Shown: piece after piece, positions 55,105-64,000 of the stretch
How positions within the stretch are numbered: the first letter of the stretch is position 1
Layout of the letters: every line of letters starts with the position of its first letter
Source of the DNA: Leptospira sp. WS58.C1
GTDB taxonomy: Bacteria; Spirochaetota; Leptospiria; Leptospirales; Leptospiraceae
Direction of reading: 5' to 3'
Length of the DNA stretch: 64,000 bases
NCBI RefSeq assembly: GCF_040833995.1
Contig: NZ_CP162138.1
Location: forward strand, 1 to 64,000
Made by a program: the position numbers and the translations under genes
The notes under the pieces: model-generated
The model's database searches: none
What the model saw: only the letters and a program-made list of their open reading frames with translations
What the model was told of the DNA's origin: nothing

Positions 55105-56691
55105 TTATAACTTAACGGGGGGTTCAAAATCCCCAACCCAGATATCAAAAAAAGGAGAATCTACCTTTTGCACATTCGGATAGAAATCCGAAATTTTGGA
55201 GGGGATATTCTTACTCTTCCAAGGTTCCGTTTTCAGCATGATATCGAAAACGGGACTTTTTCTGGTCTTTTCCAATTTTTCAGGAGTGATCAATTCTTCT
55301 TTGATCTGGATGAGTGCGATCCTTTTGCCTTTCACTTTTTGGGAAATGGTCCTTAATAATGCGGATAAAGAATCCTCTTTAGGAGCGCACAAGACATTTT
55401 TGGATAAGTAATCATTTCCCATAAAGTACATTACGGAAAAATCATGGAATATGAATGTATCCGCTTTTAACTCATGGAATAAAGTGTATGTTTTTAGAAG
55501 TTGTTTTCTGGATTGATTTAAGAAATTTAACCCGATAAAAGTCATGATCAAAGGAATTGAGATCAGAATTCCGAAACTGTACTTTTGAATGAGTCGATTC
55601 CTCCTTCTCGCAAAATAATTCCAAAACCAGAATAGTACCAAGGTCGCAGGAGGAATTCCTGCACTCAAATATCTAGGTCCCCATTCCCAGAATCCGTAGT
55701 TTGGCGCTAAAAACGGGATCGTAAAAAGAAAGAATAATGCTCCTAGAACGATTGTTTTTCTTCTTACGGAAATTTTGCGGAAATTAAAAAGAAGAATGCC
55801 CGACCCTATTAGAGCAAACGGCATGTAGATAAAAAATCCGATCCGAATTGTTTCATCTATCTTATTTAAGAATAAGAAACCGAGGGCCCATTGGATCTTA
55901 TGCACAAAGCCGGCTCCGGATTCACCGTAATTTGCATGAAATCTAGGACCTAAAAAGGAAGAATATCTAAGATAATTGAACAGGACGAAAACGAAAAATA
56001 TAAGTGCAAATCCAAGACCGAAACGGAACGTATTAGAAGTATTCCATTTTATTTTTTTATTGAATAGCGGAAATCCTTCGCTAATCCAGGAGGCCAATAA
56101 GATACAACCGGCAAATACAATGCCTTCATGTCTAAACCAAATGGATAATCCGGCAAAAATCCCTGCATAAAATCCCGCTCTTTTGTATAAGAAGGTAAGA
56201 CTTGCGAGTAGGATCGCTATAAACAATGTATGTTCCGCAAATTCCATCATTAGGATGGGAAGATAAGATCCGAAGAATGCGAGTGTTATAAAAGTGTTGG
56301 ATGCTTTCCAAAATTTTCTTAAGATCCAAAAAAATACGAAAACTCCGAGTAAATTAAAATAAGGTAATCCTTGGTTTCCTGCAAAATAATAAAAAGGAGT
56401 TGCGAGTGCGGCAAGTAATATCGGAAAAACGGAGATAGTCGAATCTCCCGATTTTGTATAATTATTCGCAGGCATTGGAAGGAATTCTTCTTTCGGATCT
56501 ATAAACTTTGCAGGGTAGGGAAGCGCTTCCGATCGGAAACCTGAGTAAACTAATGCGTGGGTCTGGAGAGATTTTGTTCTGGAATCGTATGCAAGTGAAA
56601 TTTCCGGTTTAGATGATTTGATCAGGACGATGCAGAAAAGAAATAGGGATAAGAACCCTAGGAGATTTCTTTTTTTAAATACGGATCTCAT
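55105..56691 (-). CDS. Polytopic membrane protein, GT-C-like glycosyltransferase candidate
   Basis: 528 residues with about ten transmembrane helices and a large C-terminal soluble part. An early external loop after helix one (PEISLAYDSRTKSLQTHALVYSG) contains Asp residues, as in GT-C transferases that use lipid-linked sugars. Family resemblance is to Leptospira membrane glycosyltransferase-like proteins; no specific enzyme can be named. It lies 49 bases downstream of meaB on the same strand but seems functionally separate. Confidence 0.6.
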   Translation of the reverse strand: MRSVFKKRNLLGFLSLFLFCIVLIKSSKPEISLAYDSRTKSLQTHALVYSGFRSEALPYPAKFIDPKEEFLPMPANNYTKSGDSTISVFPILLAALATPFYYFAGNQGLPYFNLLGVFVFFWILRKFWKASNTFITLAFFGSYLPILMMEFAEHTLFIAILLASLTFLYKRAGFYAGIFAGLSIWFRHEGIVFAGCILLASWISEGFPLFNKKIKWNTSNTFRFGLGFALIFFVFVLFNYLRYSSFLGPRFHANYGESGAGFVHKIQWALGFLFLNKIDETIRIGFFIYMPFALIGSGILLFNFRKISVRRKTIVLGALFFLFTIPFLAPNYGFWEWGPRYLSAGIPPATLVLFWFWNYFARRRNRLIQKYSFGILISIPLIMTFIGLNFLNQSRKQLLKTYTLFHELKADTFIFHDFSVMYFMGNDYLSKNVLCAPKEDSLSALLRTISQKVKGKRIALIQIKEELITPEKLEKTRKSPVFDIMLKTEPWKSKNIPSKISDFYPNVQKVDSPFFDIWVGDFEPPVKL

Positions 56692-56740
56692 CTATTTCGC
56701 CTCTTTGAAAATACTTAAATAAGATCTAAGTATCTAGAAT

Positions 56741-57694
56741 TTATAATAGTCTTTTACGAATTTCTGATTGAAAGAAACTTTCCCAATCTTCATAATTCTT
56801 TTGGGGAATATTTCCTAACTTCTCGGAGAAAGAAAGCCCAAAATTCCCATACTCGGTCTTGATCCATTTTTCGATCTGGACCTTGGTTTCCGAAGATCTT
56901 TTCGGATGAGGTTTACTTTTCAAAACAAAATCCAATAGTTCTTGGATGCCTTTTTTCGTTTTTACACTGGTCAGGAAAATAGGGGGGATACTTCCTCCTG
57001 GAACAATATCTCGTAAAAATTCGAGAGTGGTCGAAAGAGTATGGAAACTAGCTCTTGCTAAGGATTCTTCATCACATTTGTTTAATATGAATGCGTCCGG
57101 GACTTCCATGATCCCGCTTTTCATGAATTGGATCTGGTCTCCTCCCAAAGGGACCATGACTAAAAAGGAAAGATCCGCCAATTTGGAGACTTCTATCTCG
57201 TTTTGCCCGATCCCAACCGTTTCAACGAATATAAAATCGAAAAAACAACGGAGCAGTCGGATCACATGGTAAGTATAAGGATTTAAACCTCCCAGTTCCA
57301 ATTGGCTGGGTTGAGATCTGAAAAAGATCCTCTTTTCGCGGACTGGGAGCGAAAGCCTTGTGCGATCTCCTAGTAAAGAGCCGCCGCTAATATGACTGGA
57401 AGGATCTATGGCAACTACCGCCATTTTTTTATCTGGGACTGTTTGTAAAAAATTGGTGGAGATCTCTCCTAAGAGTGAGGATTTTCCTGCTCCAGGAGTT
57501 CCAGTAAATCCGATAGTGACGGACCTGTCTCCATTAAAGCCGGAGTTTTCCAGCTCTTTGAATAGGACTTTACGAAATTCGAATGAATCCGGTTTTTCCA
57601 GTTCGCTGATCAGCTTCGCAAGAGGATATTTTTCCCCTTGAGAAGCTTCTTGGATCAGTTCTTTGAGTTCCTTCTCTGCAAACCGTACGGTCAT
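56741..57694 (-). CDS. meaB: MeaB/ArgK-type GTPase chaperone of a B12-dependent mutase
   Basis: 317 residues. G3E-type P-loop GTPase that protects and reloads acyl-CoA mutases. Walker A GFTGTPGAGKSSLLGE near residue 60, metal-site VVAIDPSSHISGGSLLGDRTRL near 92, VETVGIGQNEIEV (G3) near 157, and NKCDEES (NKxD) near 205. The mutase gene lies three bases upstream on the same strand, the normal pairing. Confidence 0.94.
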   Translation of the reverse strand: MTVRFAEKELKELIQEASQGEKYPLAKLISELEKPDSFEFRKVLFKELENSGFNGDRSVTIGFTGTPGAGKSSLLGEISTNFLQTVPDKKMAVVAIDPSSHISGGSLLGDRTRLSLPVREKRIFFRSQPSQLELGGLNPYTYHVIRLLRCFFDFIFVETVGIGQNEIEVSKLADLSFLVMVPLGGDQIQFMKSGIMEVPDAFILNKCDEESLARASFHTLSTTLEFLRDIVPGGSIPPIFLTSVKTKKGIQELLDFVLKSKPHPKRSSETKVQIEKWIKTEYGNFGLSFSEKLGNIPQKNYEDWESFFQSEIRKRLL

Positions 57695-57697
57695 GCC

Positions 57698-59713
57698 TTA
57701 TCGGAGAACCGGGGTTTTCTCGGATACGATGTCTATGATACGATCCATTACATCCATAAGATCGTAATCCTTTGGTGTAAAGATCGCTTTGACTCCGATG
57801 GAATGTAGTTTTTCGAAATCAGGTTGAGGAATAATTCCACCGAAGACCACAGGTATATCCGCTTTATAATGTTTTAATTCCGAGAATATCTGCTCTGCGA
57901 GTTCGACATGAGATCCGGAAAGTATGGATACTCCGATCACATTTGCGTTTTCTTCCACTGCGGATTGTACGATTTCTTCCGGAGTGAGTCTGATGCCGGA
58001 GTAGATCACATCGAATCCTGCATGTTTTGCGGATACTGCAATCATCTCTGCGCCGTTGGAATGTCCGTCTAACCCAGGTTTGCCGACTACGATCTTAGGT
58101 CTGGCACCTGTCGCTTTTTGGAATTTTTCCACTTTGGATCTGACATTAGCTACTTTGTCGGACTCCAGATTGAGTTTTTGTCCTTCTACTCCGGTGGATG
58201 GGCGATATTCTCCGAACACTTTTCTGAGCGTGTCCGCCCATTCTCCCGTAGTCACAAGAGCCTTAGCACATTCTACGGAAGCGAACATTAAGTTCTTACC
58301 GTTTCTGGCATCGTCTTCTAATCTCGCTAAAGTTTCCGCAACCTTCTTCGCATCTCTTCTTGTTTTTACATCAGAGAGTACCTTAAGAGTTTGCTCCGCG
58401 GATTTAGGATCTACTTTGAAGATCCCTCCGTCTGGATCGTTTGTAAGAGGGGAGGGAATCCCTTCTTTCCATTTGTTTTTTCCGACGATGATAAGTTCGT
58501 CGTTATTGATCTTCGCGAGTCTTTCCGCTTGGGATTTCACAAGCTGGGCTTTCATGTAACCGTTCTCGATCGCCTTGATAGCTCCGCCCATTTCTTTGAT
58601 CTTTTGGATCTCTTTGTTCGCGTTCTCGATCAGATCTTTAACTTTACTTTCCACCACTCTGGAACCTTCGAATAGGTCCGGATATTCCAGTAGGTCGGTT
58701 TCGTAAGCGAGTACTTGTTGCAAACGAAGCGACCATTGTTGGTCCCAAGGACGAGGAAGGGAAAGCGCCTCGTTCCATGCAGGAAGCTGGAGCGCTCTAC
58801 ATCTTGCATCTCTGCTTAAGGTGACTCCTAAAGCTTCGATTAAAATTCTCCAGGCGTTGTTTTCGGGTTGTTCCTCGGTTAATCCGAGTGAGTTTACTTG
58901 GACTCCGTAACGGAATCGGCGGTATTTCTCGTTTTTTACCTGATAAATCCCTTTGGTGATCTCTTCCCACATGTCGGAGAAGGCCCGCATTTTACACATT
59001 TCTTCGATGAATCGGATCCCTGCGTTTACGAAGAAGGAAATCCTACCAACGCACTGCTCGAATTCTTCGTGAGTGAAACAATTTCTTTCTTTGACCGCAT
59101 CCAGGATGGCCATCCCGGTTGCGAGTGCGAATGCCAACTCTTGCACTGGAGTTGCACCCGCTTCTTGTAAATGGTAGGAACAAATATTGGATGGGTTCCA
59201 TTTCGGAATTCTTTTCAAACAATATTCGTACATATCCACGATGATGCGGATCGAATGTTCAGGTGGGAAAATATAAGTCCCGCGAGCTAAATATTCTTTA
59301 ATTATGTCGTTTTGAGTGGTCCCTTGGAGTTTGGAAACGTCTTCTCCTCTTTCTTCCGCCAAAGCCACGTATAGCGAAAGTAACCACATGGAAGTTCCGT
59401 TGATGGTCATGGAAGTGTTCATTTCCTCGATCGGGATCTGATCGAATAGGATGCGGAAGTCCTCTAATGTGTTAATGGGAACTCCTACTTTTCCGATTTC
59501 CGGCTTTGCTATGGGGTGATCCGAGCTATAACCGCATTGAGTGGGAAGATCAAATGCGATGGAAAGGCCTGTTTGACCCTTTGCCAGGTTTTTTCTAAAG
59601 AGTTCGTTAGACTCCTTCGCATTCGTGTGTCCCGCGTAAGTTCTGAAAATCCAAGCCGGCTCTTTGCTGGGATTTCCGGTCTTATCGTAAAGGATATGGT
59701 CTTTTTTTTCCAT
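57698..59713 (-). CDS. meaA: B12-dependent acyl-CoA mutase, MeaA type
   Basis: 671 residues, single chain with both domains. The TIM-barrel part opens with RTYAGHTNAKESNELFR and QTGLSIAFDLPTQCGYSSDHP, and has MNTSMTINGTSMWLLSLYV and SYHLQEAGATPVQELAFAL. The C-terminal cobalamin domain has the His ligand motif GLDGHSNGAEMI and SILSGSHVELA. Length and wording resemble the MeaA/ethylmalonyl-CoA mutase class more than two-subunit methylmalonyl-CoA mutase. Substrate class is inferred. It is followed by meaB after three bases. Confidence 0.88.
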   Translation of the reverse strand: MEKKDHILYDKTGNPSKEPAWIFRTYAGHTNAKESNELFRKNLAKGQTGLSIAFDLPTQCGYSSDHPIAKPEIGKVGVPINTLEDFRILFDQIPIEEMNTSMTINGTSMWLLSLYVALAEERGEDVSKLQGTTQNDIIKEYLARGTYIFPPEHSIRIIVDMYEYCLKRIPKWNPSNICSYHLQEAGATPVQELAFALATGMAILDAVKERNCFTHEEFEQCVGRISFFVNAGIRFIEEMCKMRAFSDMWEEITKGIYQVKNEKYRRFRYGVQVNSLGLTEEQPENNAWRILIEALGVTLSRDARCRALQLPAWNEALSLPRPWDQQWSLRLQQVLAYETDLLEYPDLFEGSRVVESKVKDLIENANKEIQKIKEMGGAIKAIENGYMKAQLVKSQAERLAKINNDELIIVGKNKWKEGIPSPLTNDPDGGIFKVDPKSAEQTLKVLSDVKTRRDAKKVAETLARLEDDARNGKNLMFASVECAKALVTTGEWADTLRKVFGEYRPSTGVEGQKLNLESDKVANVRSKVEKFQKATGARPKIVVGKPGLDGHSNGAEMIAVSAKHAGFDVIYSGIRLTPEEIVQSAVEENANVIGVSILSGSHVELAEQIFSELKHYKADIPVVFGGIIPQPDFEKLHSIGVKAIFTPKDYDLMDVMDRIIDIVSEKTPVLR

Positions 59714-59821
59714 CTTCTTGCCCTCGGAATATGCCTCTTAGTTTAGTTCAAAATGTGTTGGTATAATTTCACCTAAATTTTTAACGTAGCTCCGAAATCC
59801 GTAGGAGAAGAATTCCACCGC

Positions 59822-61153
59822 ATGGACTTGGAAAGAAACAGAAAAGCAAACCCCGCGCTCATTTCACTTTCGACGCTGTTTCTCACCGGTCTATTGACTC
59901 TTCTCTATTCCTGGCACGGAGACCCGTCCAATGGAGAAAGTTTCCGGACATTGGCGGAATTACGTTCTCTTTCCGAAGACGGAAAATTTTTCTCACTCCA
60001 GGAGCCTCTTCCATTTTTGCTATTATCGTTTTGGAAATCGATCTTAGGTTTGAATTATATACCCGCTTATCTCTCTTTCGGAGCGTTTTTCCTGAGTTTA
60101 GGGATACATCTCTGCGCTTATATCATGGAAAGAGAGAGCTGGAAATTGAATCATTATCTATTCTGTTATCTTGCCGCGATCAATCCGTTCTCTTATCTAG
60201 TTCCTTTGAATATGTTGGGAGAAGTAGTCAGCTTTTCGTTTTTATTAGTCCTATTTCTTTCATTCCGAATGGAAACCGTAATCGATCTTTTAATCTTAGT
60301 TTCCTGTACAGTGCTCGGGTTTTTCTCCCATTTTACTTTCTTCCTGATCGGATTTACTATCTTTGTGATCAAAGCGGGAACGGTCGGGATACGAGAGAAG
60401 AAAAAACAGCAATCCGTATTTTTCAAAAGAAGGAACCTGCCTAAACTTTTCTTATTCGGGTATCTTTCGGTTTTCGTACTTGGGATTATTCTATTAGGAA
60501 ATCTTAATTTTTACGGAGCTCATTCTTTTGTGTTCATGGGCCAGTCCGTTTGGAAATATCTTTTAGGCTTCGGTTCTTTTATTCTAATTCTCTTCGTGGG
60601 TAATTTTTTGCTTCGTTCCGAAAAGGAATTAAACTCCCTTCCCGCTTCCATCGGGATTTTTGCACTGATCGTAGTATCGGGGTATTTTACAATCCGCCCT
60701 ATTTTAGGTTTGGATAAAGCAAAGTTAAGTTCCTTGGCAAAGGACGTGGCTTCTCTCAGGGGAAGATTGATCGTCAATCAGGACGAAAGGATCTATGTTT
60801 CTCCTGAAATTTCCGCTTATATATATTTTACTTCTAAACAAAAGACCCATTTCACTTCTCATCCGGAAATAAGGGATAAAGATTATATACTGCTATCGGA
60901 GGTTTGGGCCGTAGACAGAAAACTTTTACTAAGAGAGGTAAAAGCCAAGAATACTCCTTACCTTTTCCTGTCGGGAGAAAGGATTCTCATCAATGGGTTC
61001 TTATGGAAAAGGATACAAACGGATCCTAGTTTAAAAACTTTAAGGACCAGATCCATCGAAGCTAAGTCCGAACTTTCCGACCAAAAAGGTTACGATGATC
61101 TTAAAACCTTTCTTATTTCCTGGTTTGCTTCTTCCAAGGCTCCTGATGTATGA
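59822..61153 (+). CDS. Polytopic membrane protein, unknown
   Basis: 443 residues with about nine transmembrane helices in the first 300 residues and a soluble C-terminal domain (about 305-443: LRGRLIVNQDERIYVSPEISAYIYF). The overall shape is that of a GT-C-like envelope enzyme, but no signature is present. Its stop overlaps the methyltransferase ATG (ATGA). It is divergent from the mutase gene. Function unknown. Confidence 0.6.
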   Translation: MDLERNRKANPALISLSTLFLTGLLTLLYSWHGDPSNGESFRTLAELRSLSEDGKFFSLQEPLPFLLLSFWKSILGLNYIPAYLSFGAFFLSLGIHLCAYIMERESWKLNHYLFCYLAAINPFSYLVPLNMLGEVVSFSFLLVLFLSFRMETVIDLLILVSCTVLGFFSHFTFFLIGFTIFVIKAGTVGIREKKKQQSVFFKRRNLPKLFLFGYLSVFVLGIILLGNLNFYGAHSFVFMGQSVWKYLLGFGSFILILFVGNFLLRSEKELNSLPASIGIFALIVVSGYFTIRPILGLDKAKLSSLAKDVASLRGRLIVNQDERIYVSPEISAYIYFTSKQKTHFTSHPEIRDKDYILLSEVWAVDRKLLLREVKAKNTPYLFLSGERILINGFLWKRIQTDPSLKTLRTRSIEAKSELSDQKGYDDLKTFLISWFASSKAPDV

Positions 61154-61830
61154 GTAAAAAACCGAAAGACTCCGATTATATCGCATACGGAGCCAACGGT
61201 CTACCATTCGAAACTTCCTATTGGAGTGAGATTTACGGAAGCGGGAAGGATGTGGACGCTTCATTCAACGCGAAAGAACATGCGAAATACGTAAAATCTC
61301 TTTTTGATCTGATGCAACTTCATCCTAGGAGTATCGCGGACTTTGGGTTTGGCAAGGCATTACTTTTAAAAGAATTCGTAAAAATATTCCAACCGAATCG
61401 TGTGTTTGCAGTCGATCCTTCGGAAGAAATGATAGATGCGATCGCAAAACAGAAATGGATCCGTTCTTATAATCTTTCTTTTTTACACTCTACAATCCAG
61501 GATCTGGAGCTGAAACATTTTAATCTTCCTCCTTTCACACTTGGTATTTGTAACTCTGTGGTTCAATATATAGAAGATAAACATCTTCCTAAAGTTTTCG
61601 AAAAACTACATAAGATCGTGAATTATCTCTATTTTACGGTCCCGACCAAGAACGATTACACAAGAATGAAGAAGGAGATCTACTTTACGGATCCTTATGC
61701 CCACCAAAGATCCAAAAAGTATTACGAAAAACTAATTCGTCCTTATTTCAGAAGAGTTGCATTCAATCTTCTGGAAAGTAGGATCACGAAAGACAGCCCG
61801 TTTTGTGACGAGCTGTTCGTGGACGATTGA
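61150..61830 (+). CDS. SAM-dependent methyltransferase
   Basis: 226 residues, class I fold. Motif I IADFGFGKALLLKEF near residue 62, the acidic end of strand two in FAVDPSEEM near 87, and LGICNSVVQYIEDKHLPKV near 133. It overlaps the membrane-protein gene by four bases, so they are co-translated. Substrate unknown; the pairing with an envelope-type membrane protein hints at a glycan or lipid target. Confidence 0.85.
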   Translation: MSKKPKDSDYIAYGANGLPFETSYWSEIYGSGKDVDASFNAKEHAKYVKSLFDLMQLHPRSIADFGFGKALLLKEFVKIFQPNRVFAVDPSEEMIDAIAKQKWIRSYNLSFLHSTIQDLELKHFNLPPFTLGICNSVVQYIEDKHLPKVFEKLHKIVNYLYFTVPTKNDYTRMKKEIYFTDPYAHQRSKKYYEKLIRPYFRRVAFNLLESRITKDSPFCDELFVDD

Positions 61831-61832
61831 TA

Positions 61833-64000
61833 CTATCTCGTGAATACGTAGCCGGCACCTGCACCAACTGCGCCATTATCCGCACTTCCGTAAGCACCGT
61901 TCGTGATCGTATTTTCGGAACTTGCCTCCAAATACGCGCTCACCAAAAGACTATTACCGTCCAAACACACACCTCCAAAGAAGTCATAGGCATTCGCGTT
62001 AGGCGCTTTGATATATGCCGTCTGGGACCAGCTTGTGCCGTTTCTTTCGAAAATATAAACCGCTCCGGAATACTGAGCGCTATTGTCCGAGCTGGCAGTA
62101 CTTCCATAAGAGATCGTAGTCTGAGCGCTTGAGTCCAATGCTCCCACAGCAATCGTATCTCCATAGAGGCTGATTGCCGCCCCGAAATAATCAGAAGGAT
62201 CGGAATTAGAAGATTTCAAATATGCTTGTTGCGACCAGATACCTCCGCTTCTAACAAACACATATACTGCACCTGAACTATTGGAGGAATTATCCGAAGA
62301 AGCGGTTGTACCGGATGAGATACTAGTTTGGTTGCTGTCTTCTCCGCTGGCGCCGACCGCTAAAGTATCGTCATATAGAGAAACGTTGACCCCGAATTGG
62401 TCGTCCACATCCGGATTGGAAGGTTTGATATAAGCTTCTTGAGTCCAGATGCTTCCGCTTCTATTGAAAATATACACTGCTCCGGCTCTAGTTAAGCTGT
62501 TGTCGGAACTTGCACCGCTTCCGTTCGTAATATAGTTTTGATTGCTGCTCTCATAGTAAGAACTTACGGCGATCTTATCTCCGCTGATTGCAACACTATA
62601 TCCGAAGGAATCGTTTTCATCCGGATTGGAAGGTTTGATATAAGCTTCTTCCGCCCAACTGGTTCCTGTTCTTTTAAATACATAAACGGCCCCACTTTGG
62701 AAGAGAGTATCATCATTCGGAGCAGGTTGTCCGTTAGAGATCGTATTTTGGGAACCGCTTTCATTCTTCGAACCTACTACCAAAGTGTCATTTTGGACAG
62801 CGATGGAGTAACCAAAAGCATCGTATGCGGATGGATTAGAGGGTTTGATATAAGCCTGCTGGCTCCAAGTATTTCCGTTCCTGACAAATACGTAAACCGC
62901 CCCGGCAAACGTCATACTATTATCCGAAGATGAGGAACTTCCGTTAGTAATCGTAGATTGGTTACTACTTTCCTGGATTGCACCTACTGCGATCGTATCC
63001 CCGGAGATACTTACCGAGAAACCGAACAGATCACTTTCTTCCGAATTGGAAGGTTTTAAGATCGCTTGTTGGGTCCAAGTATTTCCGTTCCGAATATAAA
63101 CATACACTGCTCCGGATGCAGGTGCGCTATTATCGGAAGAGCCCGGATTACTTCCATTCGTGATAGTATTTTGGTTACTGTCCTCCAAAGGTGCACCTAC
63201 CACTATCGTGTTCCCGGAAAGAGCCCAGGATCTCCCGAAATTATCATTCGTTTCCGAGTTGGAAGCTTTGAGATAGGCTTGCAGGGACCAAAGGCCTAAA
63301 ACGCAGGTAGGGGCTCCGTTGATATTTATGGGAAGATAGTTTAGGTTCACGGAGTTTCCATCTCCGTCCGTGACGGTTACGGAAACTTGGAGATTAGAGC
63401 CACAAGACGGAGCAGTCCAGATCATTTCACTTGTGGTGAGATTCCCGTTGATCGTGTTTGTAGAAGTGCCTACAACACCCGAGCTAGAATTCCAAGAGAA
63501 GGTGAGTGGGGTATTCTCCGGATCGGTAGCCGTTACCCTAAAAACCATATTGCCCGAAGGATCTAAAGATAATCCGGTTTGAAAGCTAGACATGATCTGA
63601 GGAGCCAGATTGACCGTCTGGGTTTGAGAGATCTGGATCGTAAAATACCCTAGATTAGATCCGCCATTCCCGTCTGATAAAGAAACACTTAACGTACAAG
63701 GCCCTATACTTGCGGAAGGAGATGCAGTAAATACGGGGTTTTGGGCATTCACATTATCGAAACTTCCGGCACAACTCGAGCCCCAAAAATAAGAGATCGT
63801 ATTCCCGTCCGGATCGAACGCAGTCAGGGAGATATTGGTAGAGGCACCCGGAGCAATACTGGAAGGGTCCGATATAACGTTAGTTACAAAAGGAGAAGAA
63901 TTAGAACCTACATTGATACTTCCGTAACCTGTTCCGTATCCTAGTTGCACATCTGCGGTAAAACTCAAACTAGCGCTTGCTCCTAGCGGGTCGCTCACTG
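61833..64000 (-). CDS. FG-GAP and PKD-like repeat surface protein (partial)
   Basis: At least 721 residues, N-terminus cut by the window edge (frame open to the last bases). The first 240 residues read form Ig/PKD/cadherin-like beta domains (ISLTAFDPDGNTISYFWG; VTATDPENTPLTFSWNSSSG). The rest is seven FG-GAP repeats of about 65-70 residues, each with a core like (F)GxSVxISGDTIAVGA ... SGAVYVFxRNGxxWxQQAYIKPSN. These would fold as an integrin-like beta-propeller. Highly Ser/Asn/Thr rich, so likely secreted or surface exposed. Ligand unknown. Confidence 0.85.
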   Translation of the reverse strand, partial: VSDPLGASASLSFTADVQLGYGTGYGSINVGSNSSPFVTNVISDPSSIAPGASTNISLTAFDPDGNTISYFWGSSCAGSFDNVNAQNPVFTASPSASIGPCTLSVSLSDGNGGSNLGYFTIQISQTQTVNLAPQIMSSFQTGLSLDPSGNMVFRVTATDPENTPLTFSWNSSSGVVGTSTNTINGNLTTSEMIWTAPSCGSNLQVSVTVTDGDGNSVNLNYLPININGAPTCVLGLWSLQAYLKASNSETNDNFGRSWALSGNTIVVGAPLEDSNQNTITNGSNPGSSDNSAPASGAVYVYIRNGNTWTQQAILKPSNSEESDLFGFSVSISGDTIAVGAIQESSNQSTITNGSSSSSDNSMTFAGAVYVFVRNGNTWSQQAYIKPSNPSAYDAFGYSIAVQNDTLVVGSKNESGSQNTISNGQPAPNDDTLFQSGAVYVFKRTGTSWAEEAYIKPSNPDENDSFGYSVAISGDKIAVSSYYESSNQNYITNGSGASSDNSLTRAGAVYIFNRSGSIWTQEAYIKPSNPDVDDQFGVNVSLYDDTLAVGASGEDSNQTSISSGTTASSDNSSNSSGAVYVFVRSGGIWSQQAYLKSSNSDPSDYFGAAISLYGDTIAVGALDSSAQTTISYGSTASSDNSAQYSGAVYIFERNGTSWSQTAYIKAPNANAYDFFGGVCLDGNSLLVSAYLEASSENTITNGAYGSADNGAVGAGAGYVFTR

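Noticed and set aside
61827..62933. Plus-strand frames opposite the FG-GAP gene
   Set aside because: They mirror the repeats of the opposite strand and have no independent signal.
1..64000. CRISPR arrays, tRNA, rRNA or insertion-sequence transposase genes
   Set aside because: No regularly spaced direct repeats, cloverleaf-like segments, rRNA or transposase motifs were seen on either strand.

Overview
The window reads as the start of a secondary replicon (chromosome II type) of a Leptospira species. Four things point there: a heme operon of the leptospiral type with an embedded HemK/HemR two-component pair and a HemR-type box (TGACA-N6-TGACA) before hemA; a HemC-HemD fusion; Leptospira-type families (DUF1574, BatB with a BatC-like TPR tail); and replication/partition genes beginning at base 1. 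Base composition looks richer in GC than the classic pathogens, which would fit an intermediate (P2) species, but that is an impression.

Layout. 1-2862: parA1-parB1-rep, with a 386-base non-coding gap before rep that holds inverted repeats and, on the minus strand, a candidate antisense RNA. 2884-5391: a discoidin plus tail-fibre-repeat protein. 5422-8199: metF, mqnD (menaquinone) and a HAD phosphatase. 8453-19648: the heme region, hemA-hemCD-hemB-hemL-hemK-hemR-hemE-hemN as one overlapping operon, then an unknown coiled-coil membrane protein and a HemG/HemY-type protoporphyrinogen oxidase. 19655-21690: an ECF42-like sigma factor, its DGPF/YCII partner and an SRPBCC protein. 21758-23955: ferrochelatase and an outer-membrane protein. 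23970-25754: a second parAB locus flanked by two matching 21-base palindromes that are good parS candidates.

25863-34239: mixed housekeeping and signalling genes (FMN reductase, cyclic-nucleotide-binding protein, diguanylate cyclase, two SDRs, LMW tyrosine phosphatase, NDH-2, SRPBCC, DUF1574). 34240-36347: a MORN-repeat lipoprotein and a small membrane protein. 36359-45172: the MoxR-Bat operon (MoxR, DUF58, a BatD-like membrane protein, BatA, BatB/C fusion, BatD) ending in htpG. 45230-48012: two small envelope proteins and a PhoX-family protein. 48009-51680: a minus-strand SpoIIE phosphatase / NAD-kinase-like / STAS operon. 52162-55059: a small unknown protein, a fatty-acid desaturase and an exported caspase-ankyrin protein. 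55105-59713: a GT-C-like membrane protein, MeaB and a B12-dependent acyl-CoA mutase. 59822-61830: a membrane protein coupled to a methyltransferase. 61833-64000: an FG-GAP/PKD repeat protein cut by the window edge.

Non-coding elements include two copies of a roughly 100-bp structured repeat in opposite orientation, a CACAGAG/CTCTGTG repeat family, a TTGGAATTCCAA palindrome family and several hairpins. The most interesting region is 1583-2862. ParA, ParB, a minus-strand RNA with its own TTGACA box and intrinsic terminator, then the initiator, reproduce the layout of alphaproteobacterial repABC replicons, although the initiator looks unrelated to RepC.
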